DNA of 64,000 nucleotides, taken from the NCBI GenBank assembly GCA_937888595.1, contig CALARK010000022.1:1-64000 (forward strand), in the 5' to 3' direction. The notes below the pieces were generated by a model. It searched no databases, had not been told where the DNA came from, and saw only the letters and a list, made by a program, of their open reading frames with translations. The translations under genes were made by a program, and so were the position numbers. Source of the stretch: an uncultured Sterolibacteriaceae bacterium. GTDB taxonomy: Bacteria; Pseudomonadota; Gammaproteobacteria; Burkholderiales; Rhodocyclaceae. Positions 57,301 to 63,000 of this stretch are shown piece after piece; the stretch's first letter is position 1; the number at the start of each line of letters is the position of its first letter.

Positions 57301-58232
57301 TCGAGCTTGACCTTCTGCTCGAGCGCGCCGGCCTTGGTGATGGTCCATTCGACCATCGAACCGTCGTAGATCCGGGCCTTCTTGTTGCCCATCAGTTCGC
57401 TGGAAACGAACCAGCCGACCGAGGCCCAGTGGCCGGTGTTGCAGAAGTTGATCTGGTCGCCGGTGGTGGGGACGTTGGCGACCTTGTAGAGCTTCTCAAG
57501 CTCGGCCTTGTTGCGGAACTGGCCCATGCCGTTCACCGTCATCCAGGCGTTCGGCAGGTTGCGCGCGCCCGCGAGGGTGCCGCTGGCCGTCGCCTTCGGG
57601 TGACGGTTGATGCCCACGAACTGGTCTTCGGGACGGTTGTCCACCAGCAGGACGTTCGCCGCCTGGGCCTTCTTCACGTCATCGGCGGTGACGATCATGT
57701 CCTTGCGCAGGTTGATCTTGAAGGTTTTCGCTTCCGGCTTCGCCGCGCCGTTGTCCAGCTTGTTGGCCTTGTCCTTCGCATAGGCCGCCATGCCGCCGTC
57801 GAGCAGCGACACGTTGTCGTGGCCGAGCACCTTGAAGGTCCAGTAGACGCGGGTGCCGATGCCCATGTCGGTCGAGTTGGCGCCGGGCGGCACGAGTACG
57901 ACGTGCGTGTTGTTGTCGATGCCGAGCTTGCCGATCATTTCAGCCAGCTTGTCGAGATTGGCCGGCAGCATGTCCGGCACCTTGTCGGATGCGCGTTCCT
58001 CGCGCCAGCCGTCCTTGCCGTAGTTGCTGTTGACCGCGCCCGGGATGTGGCCGCGGAGAAAATCCGAGGCCGGCTGAAAGTCGATGAAGACGACGCCTGG
58101 CTTGCCGGCGTTGGCCTTCGTCCAGGCGACGTCGACCAGCGGTTCGGCGGCCAGGGCGCTCGTGGCGATGCCGCACAGGAAGGTCAGGCCGACGCCGAGC
58201 GTGCGGACATGCTTCAACAGTTTCTGATTCAT
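57297..58232 (-). CDS. Periplasmic thiosulfate sulfurtransferase (tandem rhodanese)
   Basis: A 311-residue exported protein (signal peptide 1-29) with two rhodanese domains. The N-terminal one lacks a catalytic cysteine; the C-terminal one has the active loop NFCNTGHWAS with Cys264, which carries persulfide sulfur. It probably transfers the sulfane sulfur of thiosulfate. GGAGGAG lies upstream of the ATG. Confidence 0.92.
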   Translation of the reverse strand: MNQKLLKHVRTLGVGLTFLCGIATSALAAEPLVDVAWTKANAGKPGVVFIDFQPASDFLRGHIPGAVNSNYGKDGWREERASDKVPDMLPANLDKLAEMIGKLGIDNNTHVVLVPPGANSTDMGIGTRVYWTFKVLGHDNVSLLDGGMAAYAKDKANKLDNGAAKPEAKTFKINLRKDMIVTADDVKKAQAANVLLVDNRPEDQFVGINRHPKATASGTLAGARNLPNAWMTVNGMGQFRNKAELEKLYKVANVPTTGDQINFCNTGHWASVGWFVSSELMGNKKARIYDGSMVEWTITKAGALEQKVKLD

Positions 58233-58264
58233 GGTTGTCTCCTCCAGCAAAATGGATGTCGTCG

Positions 58265-58459
58265 TTAGATGCTGATGATCCGGTCGGCGGACAGAATGGC
58301 TTCAATGGCCGCGTCCCAGTCGCTTTCCCTCAGGTCCCGGCGCGTGAGATCGATGGCGGCAACGCGGTGCGTTGCCGCCATCAGCCGCAGGGCGGCGGTC
58401 ACGGTCTGCGCGTCGGGGAACAGACCGGTGTTCAGTTGCAGGATGTTCAGGTTGTTCAT
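58265..58459 (-). CDS. 64-residue protein, possible shortened DsrE-like partner
   Basis: A small soluble protein starting NLNILQLNTGLF and ending ILSADRIISI. I do not recognise it firmly. Its end closely resembles the ends of the next two proteins (QADIVLSL and EADKVVAL) and the start has the beta-strand expected of a DsrE fold, so it may be a shortened DsrE/F/H member. It has no cysteine and so cannot itself carry persulfide. Seven bases separate it from the next gene. Confidence 0.6.
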   Translation of the reverse strand: MNNLNILQLNTGLFPDAQTVTAALRLMAATHRVAAIDLTRRDLRESDWDAAIEAILSADRIISI

Positions 58460-58466
58460 CGTGGCC

Positions 58467-58745
58467 TCACAGGGAGAGAACGATGTCGGCCTGCGCCATG
58501 CGGGTGGCGAGCGTGGCATCGTCGAGCAGGGTCAGGTCGTCCGCCATCGCCGCGACGGTGGTTTCCGGGACGATGTCGCACATCTCGAGCAGCTCCGCAT
58601 TGGCGGCGTTCTCGTCGGTTTCCGCTACCGCTTCGCGCATGAAGACGAGGCCGACCCGGTGGCCGAAGATGGTCAGGCCGGCCGCGACGCGCATGGATTC
58701 GGCGTGGTCGCGGCGCGCCAGCACGAGGATCGATTTTTCGCTCAT
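58467..58745 (-). CDS. DsrE-like protein
   Basis: A 92-residue protein, KSILVLARRDHAESMRVAAGLTIFGHRVGLVF, shown here in pieces (KSILVLARRDHAE, FGHRVGLVF), with the alternate strands and helices of the DsrE/F/H family. It has a single cysteine (Cys56, EMCDIVP) that could carry persulfide. DsrE-family proteins pass sulfur between TusA-like and rhodanese proteins. ATGA overlap with the upstream gene. Confidence 0.72.
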   Translation of the reverse strand: MSEKSILVLARRDHAESMRVAAGLTIFGHRVGLVFMREAVAETDENAANAELLEMCDIVPETTVAAMADDLTLLDDATLATRMAQADIVLSL

Positions 58746-59032
58746 AGCGCCACCACCTTGTCCGCTTCGGCCATCAGGGCACTGTTGATCGTCTGGCTGC
58801 CGAGTTCGACCGGGCAGTCGAGGCCGGCACAGAAGCGGTGCCAGGACTCCTCGCAGACCACGGTGCGCTCCGCGCCGGCGAGTGCGGCGAGTATGGCGGG
58901 ATCCTTCAGTCCGAGCACGCCCTCGTGGGTGAAAAAGGCGGCGCAGCTCGCATTGTTGCGGGCCGCCGCCAAGGCCAGTGGCGCCAGCAGCGCACCGCCG
59001 CCGGCGGTGGTGACGTGAAACAGGATATTCAT
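58742..59032 (-). CDS. DsrE-like protein
   Basis: A 96-residue protein of the DsrE/F/H type. Cysteines are at 30, 60, 68 and 73; Cys60 in ERTVVCEESW lies at the end of a strand, where the persulfide-carrying cysteine of DsrE is found. The end ALMAEADKVVAL matches the family. Overlaps both neighbours by four bases. Confidence 0.75.
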   Translation of the reverse strand: MNILFHVTTAGGGALLAPLALAAARNNASCAAFFTHEGVLGLKDPAILAALAGAERTVVCEESWHRFCAGLDCPVELGSQTINSALMAEADKVVAL

Positions 59033-59646
59033 CGGATCGTGCTCCCTGATGACAGATTCCAGCCGACACGCACGGCCGGCCGGCCGGCGGCGACGTGGCG
59101 GGTAAACCGGATGAGTGCCGTGTAGGCATCGGCGGCGAGGATCGGCGCGGCGTCAGCGTCGGCGGCACCCGCCAGTTCCTCCGCGCGGACGATCCACAGC
59201 GCATCGCGCATCGGCGCGGTGAAGACGGCCTCGCGCACCAGGCCGCGCGTCGTACCGGGGGCCGCATCGGTACGCGCGGCCAGTAGCGGGGTCAGCGGCC
59301 GGTCGAGCACGCGCACGCTGCGCTGTCCCGAGAGGTAGAGCAGGCCGGCGATGAAGTCGCGGCCGCTCGCCGTGTCGCCGGCGACCAGCACGGCTTCCTC
59401 CCCGCTCAAGCCCAGCGTGCCGAACAGCCAGAGCAGGTCGCGCTCGCCCGGCAGGCGGCGATCGGGACCCAGCAGTTCCGCCGGGGGCAGGCAGCGTGCG
59501 CCCGGCAGCGATGCCCGCCGGCACGCGTCGAGCGGGCGGGTGTCGATCACCGTCTCGCCGGCGCCGACTTTGCCCGTGTAGGCCAGGTCGCCGGCCGCCC
59601 AGGCAGGCGTGACCGCCAGGCAGCAGGCAAGCAGCCAGGCACGCAT
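59029..59646 (-). CDS. Exported rhodanese-like protein lacking the catalytic cysteine
   Basis: A 205-residue protein with a signal peptide (about 1-17) and a rhodanese-like fold (VIDTRPLDACRRASLPGARCLPP, then EAVLVAGDTASGRDFIAGLLYLSG). The loop that normally reads C-x-T-G has AGDTASG instead, so classical sulfur transfer is unlikely; other cysteines in the N-terminal part might act. Residues near 26-33 (KVGAGETV) come from a dispersed-repeat copy. Translation is coupled to the DsrE gene. Confidence 0.78.
   Translation of the reverse strand: MRAWLLACCLAVTPAWAAGDLAYTGKVGAGETVIDTRPLDACRRASLPGARCLPPAELLGPDRRLPGERDLLWLFGTLGLSGEEAVLVAGDTASGRDFIAGLLYLSGQRSVRVLDRPLTPLLAARTDAAPGTTRGLVREAVFTAPMRDALWIVRAEELAGAADADAAPILAADAYTALIRFTRHVAAGRPAVRVGWNLSSGSTIR
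59548..59571 (-). repeat. Dispersed repeat, copy 18
   Basis: AAAGTCGGCGCCGGCGAGAC then GGTG on the minus strand, in the sense strand of the rhodanese-like gene, encoding KVGAGETV. Confidence 0.9.
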
Positions 59647-59648
59647 CG

Positions 59649-59924
59649 TCAGCAGCCGCCGAAGCGCTGGGCGGCCGGCGCAGCGGTACCGCCCGCACCC
59701 GGCGGGGCCGGCGGATTATCGATGTAGTAGCCCATCAGGTCGGCGACGCTGACTGTGCCGAAGCCGGGAATCACGACATCCGGCAGGCTTTCCGGCGCGA
59801 CGGGCAGCTTGGCGTGCTGCAGGGTTTCGGGCGGCAGGGCGGCCAGCGCAAAGCCGACGCTGCAGGCGATCGTCGCGATCACCACGCCGGCGGAACAGAA
59901 GATCACTCCGGTACGATCGAGCAT
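59649..59924 (-). CDS. Membrane-anchored protein ending in Gly-Gly-Cys
   Basis: A 91-residue protein with one N-terminal helix (about 6-29), a short domain (VVIPGFGTVSVADLMGYYIDN), a Pro/Gly/Ala-rich flexible stretch and the C-terminus QRFGGC, the cysteine being the last residue. I know no family for it. A flexible arm ending in Gly-Gly-Cys recalls the sulfur-carrying arm of SoxY (GGCGG), so a role as tethered periplasmic sulfur carrier is inferred. Two bases separate it from the rhodanese-like gene. Confidence 0.7.
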   Translation of the reverse strand: MLDRTGVIFCSAGVVIATIACSVGFALAALPPETLQHAKLPVAPESLPDVVIPGFGTVSVADLMGYYIDNPPAPPGAGGTAAPAAQRFGGC

Positions 59925-59934
59925 GTCGGTCTCC

Positions 59935-60030
59935 TCAAAGCGAATCGCTGAAGAACGCGAGATAGATCACGCCGAAGGCCAGACAGAACAGGGCGCCGTG
60001 GAACATGAGCTGGGCATCGATCACCATCAT
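59935..60030 (-). CDS. 31-residue single-span membrane protein
   Basis: A very short gene: MMVIDAQLMFHGALF then a hydrophobic run to FFSDSL, one membrane span. Its start overlaps the stop of the upstream gene (ATGA) and GGGAG lies upstream, and it is in series with coupled genes, which supports translation. Probably a small subunit that stabilises a membrane complex. The second ATG, one codon later, is equally possible. Confidence 0.6.
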   Translation of the reverse strand: MMVIDAQLMFHGALFCLAFGVIYLAFFSDSL

Positions 60031-60236
60031 TTCTCTCCCTTGTAGTGGCGCACCAGCTTCTCGAGCGGGATCGCCTCGCCGCTGACCGGATGCAATACCG
60101 GCGGGCTGAAGTACGGCACGCCATCGCGGCTCGCCTTCAGGCCGGGTGGTGGTGCGAAGGTCATCCACAGGAAGCCGCCGATGCTGACGACAGCGGCGAT
60201 GGCGACGAACAGGCGCATCAGCAGTCGTTGCAGCAT
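60027..60236 (-). CDS. 69-residue single-span membrane protein
   Basis: A small membrane protein with one helix (about 9-27) and a short polar domain with PYFSPPVLHPVSGEAIPLEKL and a basic end. No family recognised. It starts four bases after tusA and overlaps the 31-residue gene, so it is part of the sulfur operon and may belong to a membrane complex with the Gly-Gly-Cys protein. Confidence 0.65.
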   Translation of the reverse strand: MLQRLLMRLFVAIAAVVSIGGFLWMTFAPPPGLKASRDGVPYFSPPVLHPVSGEAIPLEKLVRHYKGEK

Positions 60237-60240
60237 GGCC

Positions 60241-60546
60241 TCAGTCCTTGCGGATGTAGATGCGCCAGCAGTTGGGCGCCTTGACTGTCTCGAGGTGCGT
60301 CGCGTCGAGCTCGTCGCACATCGGCGGCAGGGCCTCGACCGAGGACGGATTGTCGGCCAGCACCTCGATCACGTCACCGATCGCCACCTCGCCGATCGCC
60401 TTCTTGGTCATCAGCTGCGGGCGCGGGCAGGAAACGCCGAGGCAATCGACCTGGCGCGCGACCTTGATGACGGAGCCGTCGCCGAGCGTGGCCTCGCCGC
60501 CGCCCTTGATCTCGTCGGTTTTCTTCTTCGATCCAAACAGTCCCAT
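60241..60546 (-). CDS. TusA family sulfur carrier protein
   Basis: A 101-residue TusA-like protein. The family motif CPxP is in DCLGVSCPRPQLMTKKA with Cys40 the likely persulfide carrier and Cys35 nearby. The first 27 residues (GLFGSKKKTDEIKGGGEA) are an extension not found in plain TusA. It passes sulfur in the cytoplasm and is paired here with a YeeE/YedE importer, as in known tsuA-tsuB systems. Confidence 0.9.
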   Translation of the reverse strand: MGLFGSKKKTDEIKGGGEATLGDGSVIKVARQVDCLGVSCPRPQLMTKKAIGEVAIGDVIEVLADNPSSVEALPPMCDELDATHLETVKAPNCWRIYIRKD

Positions 60547-60557
60547 GGATTTCCTCC

Positions 60558-61226
60558 TCAAGCAGTTTCGGTGGTGGCCGCAGCGGATTGCGCCGGCTGG
60601 GCTTTCGTTTTCTTGTGTTCCTTCTGGTGCTTCTCGTGCTCTACGTGCTGGGCGCGTTCGCGCTTCAGGATGCCGCGGTACAGGGCGAACAGCAGTGCCG
60701 CCTGCACCAGCCCGAAGACGATCGCCGGGATGCCGAGCTTTTCCTGCAGCGTCTGCGCGTTGGCGAAGCCGAGCTGCAGCGCCGGCGCGTTGATCTGCCC
60801 GGTCATGCTCTGCGGCGCGGGCGGCCACCAGCTGGACGACCAGAGCACCGAGAACAGGAACATGCCGACGAAGGTAAAGATCAGCGCCCACAGCGCACCG
60901 AGATTGCCCTCGCCGGTCTTGACCCAGGTGGACACCGTGCAGGCGCCCGCCAGCACCATGCCGATGCCGAACAGGAACAGTCCGGCGAAGGTGTTGAGGC
61001 CGACATCGAAACGCAGCGGATTGCCGGCACCGAGGCTCATGAAGCCGGTGAAGCCGACGGTGAGGATCATCATCGCCACCAGCATGGCCTTGGTATTGCG
61101 GTAGGTCTTGAACATGATCGCGTCGCGCAGCGCGGCGGTGTTGCAGAAGCGCGAGCGCTGCATCAGCAGGCCGGCCACGGAGCCGAAGATGAAGGCGACG
61201 ACGCATTCGACGATGGGTGACAGCAT
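60558..61226 (-). CDS. YeeE/YedE (TsuA) family transporter, C-terminal half
   Basis: A 222-residue membrane protein with five helices corresponding to the second half of TsuA thiosulfate transporters. Relay cysteines Cys28 (QRSRFCNTAALRD) and Cys96 (GACTVSTW) match the two C-terminal-half cysteines of characterised TsuA. A charged Lys/His tail (about 175-210) is exposed to the cytoplasm and could dock TusA. One base separates it from the other half. Confidence 0.87.
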   Translation of the reverse strand: MLSPIVECVVAFIFGSVAGLLMQRSRFCNTAALRDAIMFKTYRNTKAMLVAMMILTVGFTGFMSLGAGNPLRFDVGLNTFAGLFLFGIGMVLAGACTVSTWVKTGEGNLGALWALIFTFVGMFLFSVLWSSSWWPPAPQSMTGQINAPALQLGFANAQTLQEKLGIPAIVFGLVQAALLFALYRGILKRERAQHVEHEKHQKEHKKTKAQPAQSAAATTETA

Positions 61227-61227
61227 T

Positions 61228-61719
61228 TCAGCCCTCCAGGATTTTCTTGTAGATCAGCGAGCCTACCCAGGCGCCGGCGATGATGCCGGACATGGCGAGG
61301 TAGCCGCCCATGTTCATCTCCGGCATCAGGCCGAAGAAGGTGGAGACGTTGCAGATGTAGGCGAGGCGGATGCCGAAGCCCATCAGCAGGCCGCCGATGG
61401 TGATCAGGATCCACTCCGACAGGTGGCGCGGCACGCGCCAGTAGAACTCCTTCGACAGCACCGCGCCGACGAAGGCACCGAACAGCATGCCGAAGCTGAT
61501 ATAGATCTTCCAGTAGTCGGCGTGCGGCGGGAAGACCACGCTCCAGAAGGGGAGGCGCTGCAGGTCATCGCCGAGCACGGCCTGCGCGGTGAGTCCGGTC
61601 ATCATCGTTTCGCCGCCGCCGACGGTCCAGGCACCCATCAGCAGGAACATGAAGATGTTGAGCACGGCCAGCGCGGCCAGCGCGATGATCGGGTCGAGAG
61701 TCTTCTTGAAAAATTCCAT
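61228..61719 (-). CDS. YeeE/YedE (TsuA) family transporter, N-terminal half
   Basis: A 163-residue membrane protein equal to the first half of TsuA, with about four helices and the conserved cysteine at Cys123 in RLAYICNVSTFFG. Together with the next gene it rebuilds a full TsuA with all three relay cysteines. First gene of the twelve-gene sulfur operon; the promoter must lie in the 160-bp divergent region 61720-61880. Confidence 0.87.
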   Translation of the reverse strand: MEFFKKTLDPIIALAALAVLNIFMFLLMGAWTVGGGETMMTGLTAQAVLGDDLQRLPFWSVVFPPHADYWKIYISFGMLFGAFVGAVLSKEFYWRVPRHLSEWILITIGGLLMGFGIRLAYICNVSTFFGLMPEMNMGGYLAMSGIIAGAWVGSLIYKKILEG

Positions 61720-61880
61720 GTCGTTTCACCTTCTCCTCTAGTGGGGTGGGGGGCGGTCGGTACGGCGGTGCTGCCAGCGGAACGAACTTTAGGTGGGCGA
61801 CGATGGACTGAGGTAGTATCTATTGCAAACAAACGAGCGCGACGACGCGTGACGGTCGCGCAGGACACCCTGGAGGAGAG

Positions 61881-62249
61881 ATGACCATCTACAACGAGGC
61901 CCGTGATTTTCTCGATCACATGTTCAACTCGTGCAGCACCGCGCAGATCAACGAATTCATTCCCGAGAAGCGCGGTTTCCGACTGCACGGCCACAGCACC
62001 ACCGTCGCGCTCGAGCGCGCCTTCTGGAACGTGCTGGAGGCGATGGCGCAGGATTGCGGACTGACGGTGCCGCGTCTCATCGAACGCGTCCTCGACGGCT
62101 GCCTCGTCGCCAACGACAAGAACCTGTCCTCGTGCCTGCGCGTGATCAGCCTCAAGTACCTCAACATCTATGCGGCCGGTGATCTAGCGGGTGCCGCTGT
62201 CGCCGAGGCGGGCGAAGCAGACAGTAGCCCCTGCGTGCGCGTCGCCTAG
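61881..62249 (+). CDS. Ribbon-helix-helix domain protein, putative regulator
   Basis: A 122-residue protein with a ribbon-helix-helix-like core: a short strand (RGFRLHGHSTTVALERAFWNVLEAM, RLHGHSTTVAL forming the ribbon) and helices to VLDGCLVANDKN. RHH proteins are usually DNA-binding dimers. It is divergent from the sulfur operon with no other gene between, so it is the likely local regulator. Cysteines at 14, 55, 73 and 83 might make it thiol-responsive. Confidence 0.75.
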   Translation: MTIYNEARDFLDHMFNSCSTAQINEFIPEKRGFRLHGHSTTVALERAFWNVLEAMAQDCGLTVPRLIERVLDGCLVANDKNLSSCLRVISLKYLNIYAAGDLAGAAVAEAGEADSSPCVRVA

Positions 62250-62267
62250 GCATCGGTCGCCCTCAAA

Positions 62268-62301
62268 TGAAAAGGGCACCCGCATCCGGGTGCCCTTTTC
62301 A
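62268..62301. terminator. Bidirectional Rho-independent terminator
   Basis: GAAAAGGGCACCC pairs with GGGTGCCCTTTTC, so the T-tract is within the stem ends; it serves the RHH gene and convergent sodB. Confidence 0.88.
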
Positions 62302-62342
62302 TTGGCCGGGAATTGCCCCGGCGGAGTCTGAGCGCGTAACGC

Positions 62343-62927
62343 TCAGCCGAAGTTCTTCTCTGCGAATTCCCAGTTGACCAGGTTGCCGAGGAAGGTCTCG
62401 ACGAACTTCGGGCGCAGGTTGCGGTAGTCGATGTAGTAGGCGTGCTCCCAGACGTCGACGCACAGCAGGGCCTTGTCGCCGGTGGTCAGCGGGGTGCCGG
62501 CGGCGCCCATGTTGACGATGTCGACCGAGCCGTCGGCCTTCTTCACCAGCCAGGTCCAGCCCGAGCCGAAGTTGCCGACGGCGGAGGTCTGGAAGGCCTT
62601 CTTGAACTCGTCGAGCGAGCCCCACTTCTTGTTGATCGCGTCGGCCAGCGCACCGGTCGGGGCACCGCCGCCGTTCGGCTTCATGCAGTTCCAGAAGAAG
62701 CTGTGGTTCCACACCTGCGCGGCGTTGTTGTAGATGCCGCCGGCCGGGGCCTTCTTGACGATGGCTTCGAGGTCGAGGGCTTCGTATTCGGTGCCCTTGA
62801 TCAGGTTGTTCAGGTTGGTCACATAGGCCTGATGGTGCTTGGCGTAGTGGTAGTCGAAGGTCTCTTCCGACATGTGGGGGGCCAGGGCGTTCTTGGCGTA
62901 GGGCAGGGCGGGCAGGGTGTGTTCCAT
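62343..62927 (-). CDS. sodB: Superoxide dismutase [Fe]
   Basis: A 194-residue iron superoxide dismutase, cytoplasmic. Metal ligands are His27, His75, Asp158 and His162. The active-site glutamine lies in the N-terminal half (Gln71 in AAQVWNHSFFW) and the C-terminal GAAGTPL lacks the MnSOD glutamine, which favours iron. AGGAG is ahead of the ATG. Confidence 0.96.
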   Translation of the reverse strand: MEHTLPALPYAKNALAPHMSEETFDYHYAKHHQAYVTNLNNLIKGTEYEALDLEAIVKKAPAGGIYNNAAQVWNHSFFWNCMKPNGGGAPTGALADAINKKWGSLDEFKKAFQTSAVGNFGSGWTWLVKKADGSVDIVNMGAAGTPLTTGDKALLCVDVWEHAYYIDYRNLRPKFVETFLGNLVNWEFAEKNFG

Positions 62928-63000
62928 ATTGTTTTCTCCTGAAGTTGGGGCAAGGATGCCGCAATGATATGGGGTCGGCGGACGCGATTACAAGCCGGAA

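Noticed and set aside
59667..59697. A possible repeat copy in the GGC protein (GAGGTAAP)
   Set aside because: The peptide resembles the repeat product but the nucleotide match is partial; not counted.
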